Below are positions 11,730 to 20,468 of a stretch of DNA of 64,000 nucleotides, piece after piece; position 1 is the stretch's first letter; each line of letters opens with the position of its first letter. A program made the translations under genes and the position numbers. This DNA comes from Sinohyriopsis cumingii. Its lineage: Eukaryota; Mollusca; Bivalvia; Unionida; Unionidae. Below the pieces are notes generated by a model that was given only the letters and a program-made list of their open reading frames with translations, made no database searches and was not told the origin of the DNA. Location: the NCBI GenBank assembly GCA_028554795.2, contig CM068830.1, forward strand, positions 111,055,214 to 111,119,213, given 5' to 3'.

Positions 11730-12017
11730 CTACTCTTCTTTCTTCCTCTTTTCATTTTCTTCTTCTTTTTCAATTTTTTCGTTCCAATTGCGTATTCTTA
11801 TTCTTTCCTCTTCATCCTCCTTCTCCTCCTTGATCTCTTTCATGACACCACTAATCTTGTCCTTTGCTTTCCTTAAGTTATTAATTTCCATCTTCACACG
11901 ATGGGGACTATAGGAATAATGGTCTTCAACCAGTCTTAATAGCATCTGTTCCATTATTCCTAAGTTGTCTAAAACGTCTTGCAAGGTTTGTATTTTGTCG
12001 ATTTGGTTTGACGCCAT
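11730..12017 (-). CDS. P1 left-arm coiled-coil protein
   Basis: 95 aa starting MASNQIDKIQTLQDVLDNLG. The first 60 residues have heptad-like leucine and isoleucine spacing; the C-terminal third is almost only Glu, Lys and Arg. It is the outermost gene of the left arm, with the promoter motif at 12076-12105 (TATA-like CTATAAGAA between motif and start) and the stem-loop at 11593-11608 downstream. The purine-rich coding strand continues past the stop, so the C-terminus may differ between relatives. No known family; the function is unknown. Confidence 0.55.
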   Translation of the reverse strand: MASNQIDKIQTLQDVLDNLGIMEQMLLRLVEDHYSYSPHRVKMEINNLRKAKDKISGVMKEIKEEKEDEEERIRIRNWNEKIEKEEENEKRKKEE

Positions 12018-12063
12018 CTTCTTTTTATTCTTTGCAGAATGGTTTGAACAACGAACACTGTGG

Positions 12064-12105
12064 GTTCTTATAGTGAAAGCGCGGACGTGATGGAAAACAT
12101 CCCCC
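12064..12105 (-). promoter_or_regulatory. Left-arm promoter: conserved motif plus TATA box
   Basis: Minus strand: TTCCATCACGTCCGCGCTTT, then CACTATAAGAACCC. The motif-to-TATA spacing of a few bases matches the copies at 12867-12910 and 13741-13770. It drives the gene at 11730-12017, whose ATG is about 50 nt further on. Confidence 0.7.
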
Positions 12106-12146
12106 TAAAAACATAAAATTGATCTTACCTAGATCATGACCCAACA

Positions 12147-12174
12147 ACGCGCGTACGTGAAGGAAAACATCCCC
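12147..12174 (-). promoter_or_regulatory. Second copy of the conserved motif
   Basis: Minus strand TTCCTTCACGTACGCGCG, about 70 bp upstream of the previous copy, with no TATA box close by. Tandem arrangement with the 12064-12105 copy suggests a duplicated upstream element. Confidence 0.5.
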
Positions 12175-12410
12175 ACTTTTCTCATTTCATATAATATAAC
12201 CCAAACTATACTCTCCACATACGCTAAGAAACAATAAAGAAACCCATAATCTACTATTCACACAAACTTACTTTATTAGTTACTAACACAAACACAAACA
12301 CACAATCACATACACTTCCACTATTAATAAAGAGTTAGTGTTTATTTTCACACTACTCTACCTACACACATTGGCAAATCGATCGTTATTTCTTTTCTAG
12401 AGTATTGGGT

Positions 12411-12426
12411 AGCCCTGAAAAGGGCT
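12411..12426 (-). terminator. Histone-type 3' stem-loop
   Basis: Minus strand AACAGCCCTTTTCAGGGCTACCC, then TCTAGAAAAGAAATAACG. It lies 29 nt after the stop of the gene ending at 12456; the ACCC after the stem matches the cleavage region of animal histone mRNAs. Confidence 0.93.
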
Positions 12427-12455
12427 GTTTTGTTTGGAACTTCATGGACACCTGG

Positions 12456-12818
12456 TCAATGGTGGCACCTTCCAGGCCTGGCGCCACATACACATCTTAT
12501 CCCCCAGTTACTTTTTACCTTTTGGGGGGAGAGAGCAGAGGCAGGATATGTCGCTTCAGAATCCCAATTTTCGCTCTCTGGGATTTTGAAATTTCTTCTC
12601 TCCTTTTCCTCCTCCTCTTCTTTGTTTCTTCTTTCCTCTTTATATCTTCTTTCTTCTTCTTCTTTATATCTTCTCTCCTCCTCTTCTTTGTTTCTTCTTT
12701 CCTCCTCTCTTATCCTTCCCTCCTCGACAATGGCTTCCGCGGCCAGTTCATTTAATATGCGCCTGGCATATTCCAGATGCACATGAAGCTCCAACAGTTT
12801 CTCAAGTCTCGTGTTCAT
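12456..12818 (-). CDS. P1 left-arm coiled-coil protein, homologue of 6921-7388
   Basis: About 120 aa from MNTRLEKLLELHVHLEYARR, chosen because it aligns with the start of the P0b protein; an in-frame ATG lies eight codons upstream. Residues 1-38 are a leucine-rich helix, residues 38-80 are repeated EEERRYKEEE units, and the C-terminus carries VCGARPGRC as in P0b. The promoter motif lies upstream at 12867-12910 and a stem-loop 29 nt downstream. Function unknown; the charge pattern suggests a self-associating helical protein. Confidence 0.6.
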   Translation of the reverse strand: MNTRLEKLLELHVHLEYARRILNELAAEAIVEEGRIREEERRNKEEEERRYKEEEERRYKEERRNKEEEEEKERRNFKIPESENWDSEATYPASALSPQKVKSNWGIRCVCGARPGRCHH

Positions 12819-12866
12819 TTTTTGGTGTTGATCAATCAACAAGGGTAGCTGGACTGCCGAACGAGT

Positions 12867-12910
12867 TTCAATTTATACTGAAAGCGCGGACGTGAAGGAA
12901 AACATCCCCC
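12867..12910 (-). promoter_or_regulatory. Left-arm promoter: conserved motif plus TATA box
   Basis: Minus strand GATGTTTTCCTTCACGTCCG, then CGCTTTCAGTATAAATTG. This is the clearest copy, with TATAAATT about 10 bp after the motif. A degenerate second copy (GGTCCGCGCG) lies at about 12958-12980. Confidence 0.75.
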
Positions 12911-13276
12911 TAATAACATAAAATTCATCTTACCTAGATCATGACCAAAAAAAACAACAACGCGCGGACCTAAAAGAAACACTCACTCACTTTTTATGCT
13001 ACCCATCACTATTTTAAATTTTTTTTATAAATCACTTCAATAGACTATCCACATACTCAAAGCAATTCAATCTAACTTCAAATATACACCTCAAACACTA
13101 AGAAAAGATATCATTTTAATCTACTATCCACACCAACTTACTTGAGCTCTTACAAACACTAACACACCAACACATACCCTCACATTTTTAAAAAGAGTTA
13201 GTGTTTATTTTCACACTACTCTACCTACACACACATTGGCAAATCGATCGTTACTTCTTTTCTAGAGTATTGGGGT

Positions 13277-13292
13277 AGCCCTGAAAAGGGCT
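13277..13292 (-). terminator. Histone-type 3' stem-loop
   Basis: Minus strand ACAGCCCTTTTCAGGGCTACC, then TCTAGAAAAGAAGTAACG. It lies 29 nt after the stop of the gene ending at 13322. Confidence 0.93.
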
Positions 13293-13321
13293 GTTTTTTT
13301 TGTTTGCTATGGCATTCTTTT

Positions 13322-13702
13322 TTAGTTTCTAAGAATGCGATGTCCTCTGAGGATAGACTTTCTGGCGATAGGTCTGCTTCTTCGGAAAGAGAAGAAGAAC
13401 TCTTTGGTGTCGATACGGCAATCGACAAAGCCTCTGTCAGGTTCAGGTTGCTGCTGCTGTTGTTGTTGTTGTTGTTGTTGTTGTTTTTGAAGTCTGTACT
13501 TCTCTGTCCATTCTTCTTTCTCCCTGTTCACTTCTTCCCTGAAGAGCTCTTCTATCAGGTCTTCAGTGATTTTTAACATTCTCACATTCTCTATTTCTTC
13601 TGGCTTCGGTATCAGACTGTGTCTGACCCTATGCAAATTCACGTAGGCTTCGTTAAGTTTAGCTAGTTTGGAGCACATCTTCTTAGGAGGATGAGTCGAC
13701 AA
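13322..13702 (-). CDS. P1 left-arm glutamine-rich protein
   Basis: 126 aa. An internal MCSKLAKLNEAYVNLHRVRH start (13678) matches the P2 copy and resembles the N-termini of the other arm proteins. A helical segment (residues 8-75) is followed by a run of 12 glutamines (CAG/CAA-like, read as TTG on the plus strand) and a basic C-terminus. Homologous to the P2 gene at 63539-63920, where the glutamine tract is longer. Function unknown. Confidence 0.6.
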   Translation of the reverse strand: MSTHPPKKMCSKLAKLNEAYVNLHRVRHSLIPKPEEIENVRMLKITEDLIEELFREEVNREKEEWTEKYRLQKQQQQQQQQQQQQPEPDRGFVDCRIDTKEFFFSFRRSRPIARKSILRGHRILRN

Positions 13703-13727
13703 TGGATGGTTAGACTGGGAACAAACC

Positions 13728-13770
13728 GGTTCTTAAAGTCAAAGCGCGGACGTGAAGGAAAACATCCCCA
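13728..13770 (-). promoter_or_regulatory. Left-arm promoter: conserved motif plus TTTAAGA box
   Basis: Minus strand TTTTCCTTCACGTCCGCGC, then TTTGACTTTAAGAACC; the TATA position is occupied by TTTAAGA, and the P2 counterpart at 63445-63485 has the same variant. Confidence 0.7.
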
Positions 13771-14016
13771 CACGGTTTTCGAGTCGCAACGTTCAGTGAG
13801 TGTCATGAGAGGGATAATAAGAAATGAAAGAGCATCAATCCAACATTCTTATAGCTAAACAAAAGACAAAGGCATTTTTTTCAAAACACAACATTTTTTA
13901 TTCAAAAATCACTTAACACTAAACAACAACATTTCTAACATTTTTTAACAATAATCCAACACTATAACATCAAACAATTTTTTTCAAATCACAAACATTT
14001 TTTCTCAATAGACAAT
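13771..14016. other. Intergenic 3' region of the protease gene
   Basis: Repeated AACATTTTT-type words; minus-strand AATAAA at about 13897-13902 (GAATAAAAAATG) is the likely poly(A) signal of the protease gene, in contrast with the stem-loop used by the next gene. No open frame. Confidence 0.5.
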
Positions 14017-14577
14017 CTACTTTGAACAGGGCTGACAACGTTGTGAATGAAATTGTGATTTCCACTGTTGGAAATCATTAGGCCATTGATGGACACTACG
14101 TTTCCTAGCTTGAGACAAAAGATAAGCATAATGGTCACAAAACCATCGATCTACTTTCACATCGTTTCTAGCAGAAGAACGAGGATCGAAATGAGTCACT
14201 AAATGTTCTAAGGAATAGCCCAGGCTGCGATGATGCAGAAAATACACACAGTACTGTCCACACACCAAGGAATCTGTGCCTTGTAATTTCACGTTATTGA
14301 ATCGGGTGGTTTGAGCATTTCTTCTCATAAAGTCGATGATATCGTCTTCCAAAGGGGGCAATCCGTACGAATCGAAATATTCCACACATCCTTCTTGAGG
14401 AAAGTAGACGGCTACCCAGTGGGTTCCTGGGAGATGACTTTCGTCCGTGTTGATCACGTAAGCTTGATGGTCTTTAGGTTTGCGATGAGGGAGTTCATCT
14501 TTAGCACAGACGACAGGATTCCAAGAAGCTGTATACGAACTGTGGTTCAAAAGGTAATAAAGTTCCCAGGTATCCAT
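14017..14577 (-). CDS. P1 adenain-like maturation protease
   Basis: 187 aa from MDTWELYYLLNHSSY, preferred over an upstream ATG because the P2 copy starts there. Adenain (C5/Ulp1-like) cysteine protease with the catalytic pattern visible: GTHWVAVYF (His, about residue 67), VEYFDSYG (acid) and LVCGQYC (Cys, about 122). In adenoviruses and Polintons this enzyme cleaves capsid and core precursors during virion maturation. Neighbours are the 160-aa protein upstream and the terminal arm downstream. It looks whole. Confidence 0.9.
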   Translation of the reverse strand: MDTWELYYLLNHSSYTASWNPVVCAKDELPHRKPKDHQAYVINTDESHLPGTHWVAVYFPQEGCVEYFDSYGLPPLEDDIIDFMRRNAQTTRFNNVKLQGTDSLVCGQYCVYFLHHRSLGYSLEHLVTHFDPRSSARNDVKVDRWFCDHYAYLLSQARKRSVHQWPNDFQQWKSQFHSQRCQPCSK

Positions 14578-14597
14578 TGATTTGTGTTTTTTCTTCT

Positions 14598-15080
14598 TCA
14601 CAGGTAATAATAAGTCGTCAATTCGATCCTGACTTTTTGCTTGAAAATGTCTGACGAATAAACGGTTATTCGTTCTGTTTCCTCACTCTGATTCAGGAGA
14701 GCTTCGATACGATGGATCTCTTGAGTGGTTAATGGTGGACAAGAATGTTCACGCAAGTCTTTATACCACTGGTGCAACACGTCTTTGTTCGAGATGAGAC
14801 TCCAAGCTTCGTCCAGATACTCGTCCAATTTTTCTTCTTGACTCAACATCAGGCATTTATCGTGTTGAATTTGACTGGGATGATCGTTTTGACATCCATA
14901 ACAATTTTTCTTGATCAATTCCGTCATTTTGTCGACCAAGTGTTTGGCAAAACAGGAGACTAAATGGGCTTCTTGTTCTGGCCATCTTGACTTCATCATG
15001 ATCACTTCTTCTTCCACAGTCTCCTCACATTTCATGTCCAAAGTTTCTCCACTTTGTAAAGAGGGATAGCAGTCTTCCAT
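14598..15080 (-). CDS. P1 conserved protein, unknown function
   Basis: 160 aa, acidic N-terminus, then a Cys/His cluster CYGCQNDHPSQIQHDKC (about residues 60-77) that could bind zinc. The rest is charged and mostly helical in character. A homologue is in P2 (62142-62648), so the gene is a fixed part of this family. It lies between the capsid and protease genes with very short spacing. I do not recognise a named family. Confidence 0.6.
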   Translation of the reverse strand: MEDCYPSLQSGETLDMKCEETVEEEVIMMKSRWPEQEAHLVSCFAKHLVDKMTELIKKNCYGCQNDHPSQIQHDKCLMLSQEEKLDEYLDEAWSLISNKDVLHQWYKDLREHSCPPLTTQEIHRIEALLNQSEETERITVYSSDIFKQKVRIELTTYYYL

Positions 15081-15085
15081 GGCTT

Positions 15086-16427
15086 CTAATAATCTAGAAT
15101 GACTTCTCTCAAACTGTTGATTTCTATGGTATTATCGAATTCTGCATACAGGATGACGTTCACCGTTTCATCAGGGATTCGGTTTGCAAATTGAATTTCC
15201 ACACGAATCTGGCCAGATTTTATAGGGTGGAAATGTCCCTCGTCGCTGCCTTGGTCTGGAGTGAAATCGAAAGCCCACAAAGTGTAGCCTCCTGCATAAT
15301 CCTCGTACGTAATACCGTGACTGGTATTGGTTCCTAACTGACCCGTGGCTTCGTACAGGGACAAGTACGATCTCAAGTAATTCTTCTTGGTAAAGTCAGG
15401 TTCGAAAGGTCTGGTACACAAGGTCTTGCCATCGCGACTCACTTCGATCTTGGACACGCCAAAGTGTTGAAAGTAGAAAGGATTTTTTTTTGAAAGCTCC
15501 GTTGAAGGCTTCATTCTCGACGATACCAACGATCAAACGTTTGGGTAGCTGTCCTTGGAACAGATGATCTTCGATCATGGATCGCTGTCCCTTGGGAATG
15601 GTGAAGGTTTTCACTTCCACGCGTCGGATCGGATACTTAGCGGTCGTTCTGCTCAACGTCTGACTGATGTCGTTACCCACTTTAGGTAACACTTCCACGC
15701 GTCGTACGTAGAGCCTGGCTTCCTCGATGACAGTTTTGCAAGCAGTATTACCTATCAAATGGAAAGTGGCACTGCTCCGATTCAGTCTCAGGCGGACATT
15801 CACCCCGTTCAGCAAATACTTCTCTTGCAACCACATGTCCAAATGCAAACGATCCATCAGTTCTAAACTATCTCCACTTTTGATTCTGTTTCTTCGTTCT
15901 ATAAATCCATCATTTGTTGATTTAGTTTTATCCTTTGTATCAATTTCGAATTCTTCAAACTGGCCTGCTTCGTCAGCTTCCCATAGCACACAGGCATTGA
16001 GATGAGTGTTCTTGGCGTCTATTCCGTACGTCAAGAGATTTTCCAGGTACGCTCGATAAGGGTAAGTATCCATGCTGCTGCTGACCAGTTTGTTGTTCAA
16101 GTACAAGTCCACTCCGCTAAACAAGGAATGCATGAAATTGTTGACGGGATCTATTACCTCATCACCATCTAGGGGCGTATTATCCTCATCGACAACTTTG
16201 ACTTTCAGGTACAAGTAACTGCTATTCAGATCGATGTAATCTTCGGGCTGTCCTTTGATTTCAAACTCGATGGGAGCTGAGGCTGTCAATGAGGAGACGG
16301 GATGAAATTCCACCCATTGGGATTCTTGCATCGTTATCATGGTGGGGGGCATGGCAAACAGATCCAGTTCCGTCTTGGAACAAGCGCAAGATTCTCGGTG
16401 CATCATTTTTTTTGTCTCTTTTCTCAA
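15086..16427 (-). pseudogene. P1 major capsid protein (double jelly-roll), broken
   Basis: The capsid coding region has typical Polinton MCP motifs: SAPIEFEIKGQPEDYIDLNS and SSYLYLKVKVVD in the N-terminal jelly-roll, NNFMHSLFSGVDLYLNNKLV, then YRAYLENLLTYG; the C-terminal half includes PIRRVEVKTFTIPKG and IEINSLREVILDY. This protein builds the icosahedral shell, like adenovirus hexon. About one break is apparent. Upstream it overlaps the stop of the pVI-like gene; downstream follows the 160-aa gene. Confidence 0.85.
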
Positions 16428-16843
16428 TAATCGAAAACGTCTAAGTCTCGAACGGTTCTTCTTTTCTTGGCCTTTCTAGCTTGAAGTCTGGTGAAAGGGT
16501 GTTTTCTTCGTCGTGGTCTTTTTCTGTCTTGTCCTTGCTGAATGCCTGATTCGGTAGCGTGCAGGGCATTTATAGGTGTGTCTCGTCGGCCCAAAATGTC
16601 TTTGCCCGTTTGCAGCAAGACATTTTTGCCTGCCCTCATGAAGGCTTCTTTAGGGTTTTGTTTGTCGATGATGACATTTTGGAGAAATTCTTTGCCTTGT
16701 GTCAGTGCCGCATCTTTCAAGGCGTGCAATCCGCGTGTCACCATCGGTTTCAACACCGGGACCACCGAACGAAAGGCCGATTTTAACATGTCTCCTAAAC
16801 CGTGTCCTCGCTGTCGAGCAACCCCTTGGTACACTGGATACAT
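16424..16843 (-). CDS. P1 pVI-like minor virion protein
   Basis: 139 aa, start MYPVYQGVARQRGHGLGDML. An amphipathic segment (GLGDMLKSAFRSVVPVLKPM, about 15-34) is followed by a helical middle part and a very basic C-terminus (RKRPRRRKH, KAKKRR). Proteins of this shape next to penton and capsid genes in Polintons and adintoviruses resemble adenovirus pVI (membrane disruption, protease cofactor), but this is inferred from pattern and position. A similar segment occurs in P3 (52458-52973). It looks whole. Confidence 0.6.
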   Translation of the reverse strand: MYPVYQGVARQRGHGLGDMLKSAFRSVVPVLKPMVTRGLHALKDAALTQGKEFLQNVIIDKQNPKEAFMRAGKNVLLQTGKDILGRRDTPINALHATESGIQQGQDRKRPRRRKHPFTRLQARKAKKRRTVRDLDVFDY

Positions 16844-16850
16844 GACTTAC

Positions 16851-17768
16851 TTACGAGTCGTGAGAGAACCGTTTTCGAAAATGGAGTTTCACCGTGACTT
16901 TTCCTTTGGTGAATGGAATATTTTGTCCCAAATCTCCTTTTATAGCAATGTTGACCGTGTCCAAATACGACTTGCTGACAGGCAAATAATGAGGATGGAC
17001 AAATTCGCGGTGGACGTGGTAAGTGTTTCCACCTTCCTGGTCACTGGCCGTGGTATTATCCACTTTGAAAGGAATGACACGCAGTAACGGTACAGAGGTG
17101 TGTCCCACCACGTTATACTCCACCACATCGGAGTACACGAACATTAAATTCAGTCCTTGATTCAGTTCTACAGGGAATCGAAAATACTTGTAAAATTCCG
17201 TATTGCTGTTGATCTTCGGATTAAAATTTGGAGCCATGTTTGTGTCTCCACCTAAAATATCAAACAAGTCACGATTGAAACTGATGGACATCGTTTGGGT
17301 ATCCTGAAATTTCATCAGTAAGCGACGAGCCACTTTATGGTACTCCAGGGTGACACTTTTTTTGGCTCTGTTCAGGGCTTTGGCAAAGGCGAACTCGAAC
17401 CTGTCCGCAATAGTGTCCACCAAATGTTGGCCGCTAAAATAAAACCCTGGTGGAATTTTCACGGTGTAGATTTTGAAGGCTGGATTGCTGGTGGATGTTG
17501 TTGTGATCCCTGAAAACCCGATGTCAGTCATGGCTTCTTGTAATTGTTGGTTCAGGATTTCGACCTCAAAAAAGTTTTGAGTTTCAGTGATGTTTTTGAT
17601 TTGTGTAGGGTGAATCATTTCTACTAAAGCCACTTCCCAATGGGCTTCGTGATCTAAGGGGATGGCTTGAGGTAATTTGGCCGTGTAACAGCACAATGTG
17701 TTATTGGGAAACACCTCCATGGAACTGTCACTGGGTAAGGTCAAATAAAATTGGTTTTGGTGACTCAT
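16851..17768 (-). CDS. P1 penton (single jelly-roll) protein
   Basis: 305 aa starting MSHQNQFYLTLPSDSSMEVF, the typical Polinton penton N-terminus, with VPLLRVIPFKV, the block HREFVHPHYLPVSKSYLDTV and the closing strand GKVTVKLHFRKRF. It forms the capsid vertices. The start codon overlaps the stop of the upstream membrane-protein gene (ATGA). Residues about 60-205 differ strongly from the P2 copy while both ends are nearly identical. It looks whole. Confidence 0.85.
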   Translation of the reverse strand: MSHQNQFYLTLPSDSSMEVFPNNTLCCYTAKLPQAIPLDHEAHWEVALVEMIHPTQIKNITETQNFFEVEILNQQLQEAMTDIGFSGITTTSTSNPAFKIYTVKIPPGFYFSGQHLVDTIADRFEFAFAKALNRAKKSVTLEYHKVARRLLMKFQDTQTMSISFNRDLFDILGGDTNMAPNFNPKINSNTEFYKYFRFPVELNQGLNLMFVYSDVVEYNVVGHTSVPLLRVIPFKVDNTTASDQEGGNTYHVHREFVHPHYLPVSKSYLDTVNIAIKGDLGQNIPFTKGKVTVKLHFRKRFSHDS

Positions 17769-18187
17769 AATTCCAGAGTTCTGTGGCTGTCCGAGGGGAT
17801 ATTATTGGACGTCAGAGGTGTGTCTCCGCCCAAAATGGGGTTCTGGTTGTGGTTGTTGGAGTGGTGACTGGCACTGGCACTGGACACAACGTTCCCGTTC
17901 GAGGAGAATTTCAGGGAGGGATTGGGAAGCAGGTAACCGATGCAACTGCTCAATAAAATGGTCCACAATTGTTTGTCTCCTTGTTGCAAACTCAAATTGG
18001 CGATGGCTGCCCCGATGACACAATACACCACGAAGATTTGGCAGAAAAAGACGATTTGCGTTTTAGGCACACGTTCTCCACACCACACCCACAAGGGTTG
18101 TTTTTGTAAATCTTGCACAGAAGAACTGGGTGAAGAAGGAGTGGTCGACGTAGCTGCGTCTGATGTGTGAAAGGGCATGATGGTCAC
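17765..18187 (-). CDS. P1 small membrane protein
   Basis: 140 aa. Two hydrophobic stretches, FCQIFVVYCVIGAAIANLSL (about 48-67) and LWTILLSSCIGYLLP (about 74-88), flanked by Ser/Thr/Pro-rich tails. Upstream CTATAAAAAGAAGTGACC provides a TATA-type box (about 18192-18200) that overlaps the end of the integrase gene. It may be a membrane component of the virion or a scaffold; this is inference. The P2 copy (59056-59450) appears broken. Confidence 0.55.
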   Translation of the reverse strand: MTIMPFHTSDAATSTTPSSPSSSVQDLQKQPLWVWCGERVPKTQIVFFCQIFVVYCVIGAAIANLSLQQGDKQLWTILLSSCIGYLLPNPSLKFSSNGNVVSSASASHHSNNHNQNPILGGDTPLTSNNIPSDSHRTLEL

Positions 18188-19293
18188 TTCTTTTTATAGT
18201 CGATGACTTGCGAAGCGTCGATCCAAGAATCGAAACTGGGTGGATATCCTTTCCAACGTACTTTGACTTCTTGGACACGTCGTTTGCCCACTTTACGGGT
18301 TCTGCGTTCGAGAATGCTTTCGATGTCGTACACGTCGTCTTCTTTTTTGGTCACACGTTGTAACTCGGGCAAATAAAACGTTCCTTTGAGCACTTCTCCG
18401 TTCATGTCTTCCAATTTATAGACGGTAGGATGACGGCCATGCACTCGTCCAGTGACGCGAAACAATTCGGTCGTCCAGTTAGGTAAGTAACCTTTGTCGA
18501 AAGTGCGTTTGGTTTTGCCAATGCGCACCCAATCTCCTACGGCCAACTCTCCACTTTTCTTGGGGACAGCCCTCGTCGGGGACGTACCGAACAGGCGCTC
18601 AAACACCAGCACTTCTTTGTCGGGAGTCACGTCTTGCGGGGCACGTCCGATGCTTCGATGGTAAGATTGGTTGTACGCTTGCACCAGATGCGGTAAGATG
18701 TCGATGTACTTCAGAGTGTGGTGATGCGTAAAATATTTCCACATGCGTTCTTTCAAAGTGCGTTGAAAACGTTCCACGATGCTGGCTTTGGTTTCGGGAT
18801 TCTCGGTGGTAAAAAAATGAATGTCACGTTTCTTTAATTCTTTTTGGAAAGCTTGGTTCAGAAATTCGGTGCCTTTGTCCGTTTGCCATCGAAGAGGGTG
18901 ACGACCGCTTTGTTTCAACACCCGTTGCAGGGCTCGCACTAACTCGCTGCTCGATTTGGAAGTCAAGGGCACGACCCAAGCAAATTTGGAAAAGACGTCG
19001 ATGACACAGAACAAATATTTGTAGCCACGATTGTAGCTGGCCAAATGAGAGACATCGGCTAAATCGGCTTGCCATTGATGATCGATGCCTTCCACTCGGG
19101 TGCGACTTCTGGCAAACTTGCGTCGAATGGGTTTGTGCAAAGTGTAGGTAGCTTGTTCTTGTAACCATCGTTGCACTTGAGGTAAACGGAGACTTTTCAG
19201 TCGCGTTTTGGCAGCACGATACAATTTTTGAACTCCTGCGTAACCTGCAGGATGCGAGGGATCGTAGTAAATGCTGGCTAAGACTTTTTCCAT
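18184..19293 (-). CDS. P1 integrase with C-terminal chromodomain
   Basis: 369 aa. The retroviral-type integrase core has HQWQADLADVS (first Asp, about residue 85), the second Asp in WQTDKGTEFLN and the Glu in KASIVERFQRTLKER, the DDE triad. C-terminally there is a chromodomain, VYDIESIL...VKVRWKGYPPSFDSWIDAS (about 315-362), with the aromatic residues typical of methyl-lysine readers. Such domains can direct integration to marked chromatin. The enzyme joins the 3' ends of the linear element to host DNA and makes the 6-bp duplication. It looks whole. Confidence 0.92.
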   Translation of the reverse strand: MEKVLASIYYDPSHPAGYAGVQKLYRAAKTRLKSLRLPQVQRWLQEQATYTLHKPIRRKFARSRTRVEGIDHQWQADLADVSHLASYNRGYKYLFCVIDVFSKFAWVVPLTSKSSSELVRALQRVLKQSGRHPLRWQTDKGTEFLNQAFQKELKKRDIHFFTTENPETKASIVERFQRTLKERMWKYFTHHHTLKYIDILPHLVQAYNQSYHRSIGRAPQDVTPDKEVLVFERLFGTSPTRAVPKKSGELAVGDWVRIGKTKRTFDKGYLPNWTTELFRVTGRVHGRHPTVYKLEDMNGEVLKGTFYLPELQRVTKKEDDVYDIESILERRTRKVGKRRVQEVKVRWKGYPPSFDSWIDASQVIDYKKK

Positions 19294-19314
19294 TTTTTTG
19301 TGTTGATTGGTGTC

Positions 19315-19947
19315 TTAATAAGGCACCCACTCTTGGAAGAGGCTACTCTTTTTCTCTTGGGGTATTTTCTTGGATTGCAAGGCTTTGCGTGTGCGACCGG
19401 CAATAGGTGTTGAAGAGGAGGAGGAGGATGTCTGAGCAGGGGATATCGGTTCTTGTTTCACTTCTGTCTTCACTTTCTTTTTCTCTTGTGATGAAGAAGG
19501 GGTGGCCATCATCTTTTTAATCCATCCAATTCTGGAGGTAGGTGGTGTTGTTAACTTGCGTACTTTTTCTGGTGGAGTTTGAAACCCTTCTTCTTCTTCT
19601 TCTTTTCCTTTTTCTGTCTTGACCACTGGTACCGGTACTGGTACTGGTACTGGTGATGGTGCTGGACTTTTCATCAAGGTCTTAAAATCTTTCAAAGTGG
19701 GTAGAGCTGTTTCGTCTAAAGCTTTCTGGTGAAAGAGTTGCAGTCGTTGCAAGGGTTGACCGTACTTTTGCGATTTTTCTGTTTCGGACAAATCTTGGCG
19801 ATCCATCAAGGATTGCAATTCGTGTTGTAACTGGGACATCTCGCTCAAATTGGGATTGGGAGGTAAATGCGGGGTGCGTTGTTCTTGCCACCGATGGTAT
19901 TCCATCCATCGTTTGTAAGGCACTAAAGCTAGTTTTCGTCCTTCCAT
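19315..19947 (-). CDS. P1 Lys/Glu-rich protein with Pro-Val repeat
   Basis: 210 aa. N-terminal helical part (residues 1-90), then a PVPVPVPV repeat encoded by GGTACC-type tandem repeats (about 100-112), a Glu run and a C-terminal part with VKTEVKQEP, which fits two overlapping SUMO-attachment motifs. C-terminus FQEWVPY. The P2 homologue (57281-57913) has the same architecture with length changes in the repeat. Function unknown; it sits between core-protein genes and integrase. Confidence 0.55.
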   Translation of the reverse strand: MEGRKLALVPYKRWMEYHRWQEQRTPHLPPNPNLSEMSQLQHELQSLMDRQDLSETEKSQKYGQPLQRLQLFHQKALDETALPTLKDFKTLMKSPAPSPVPVPVPVPVVKTEKGKEEEEEGFQTPPEKVRKLTTPPTSRIGWIKKMMATPSSSQEKKKVKTEVKQEPISPAQTSSSSSSTPIAGRTRKALQSKKIPQEKKSSLFQEWVPY

Positions 19948-19995
19948 GGGGTTGTCAGGGGTCGATTCTGAGATCTTGGAACTTCCGAGGCCTTT

Positions 19996-20382
19996 TTATC
20001 TTGCTCCCACCAGTCCTCCCAACATGGTTCCCAAGACTCCTTTCAGTATGGGGCCTAACAAGAGAGGTAAAATGCCTCCACGTTGGACCAACATCTTCTT
20101 TTTTTGACGAATGGGAATTTTCTTTCGAACCATTTGGCGAAGAACGTGACGATGTTTGCCTAAGCATTGTTTCTGGTGTTTGGACAAAGGGATCGTGCCT
20201 TTCAAAACGTTCAAACAACATTCGCACACGGTATCGATGACCTCTTTGGAGGCCGTTTGAATGAGTTTTTTTCGTAGGGGTGAAGAAGCTTTGGACAGGA
20301 CAGATAACATGTCCCCATGTTTAGCTAAACGTGGTGGCAGTCCTTTCCTTTTCTTTCCTTGGGGTTTTCTGGAGGGTGACAT
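19996..20382 (-). CDS. P1 pX-like minor core protein
   Basis: 128 aa, basic N-terminus, Cys pair CECC (about 53-56), then IRQKKKMLVQRGGILPLLL followed by a Gly/Leu-rich hydrophobic end (LKGVLGTMLGGLVG). The KKKxLVQRGG plus hydrophobic tail pattern is a hallmark of Polinton/adintovirus proteins compared with adenovirus pX/mu; the GG may be an adenain cleavage site. A DNA-condensing, membrane-active minor virion protein is likely. It looks whole. Confidence 0.7.
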   Translation of the reverse strand: MSPSRKPQGKKRKGLPPRLAKHGDMLSVLSKASSPLRKKLIQTASKEVIDTVCECCLNVLKGTIPLSKHQKQCLGKHRHVLRQMVRKKIPIRQKKKMLVQRGGILPLLLGPILKGVLGTMLGGLVGAR

Positions 20383-20468
20383 TTTTTGCTTGTGGGTTCC
20401 GGGACATTCACCGAACAGACACTAACGTCGATGACTTAACGCACACCCTTTTATCTTTTTTTTTGGGA

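Noticed and set aside
18184-19293. Chromovirus (LTR retrotransposon) integrase because of the chromodomain
   Set aside because: The surrounding genes are Polinton capsid, penton and packaging genes, terminal repeats are inverted and there is no reverse transcriptase.
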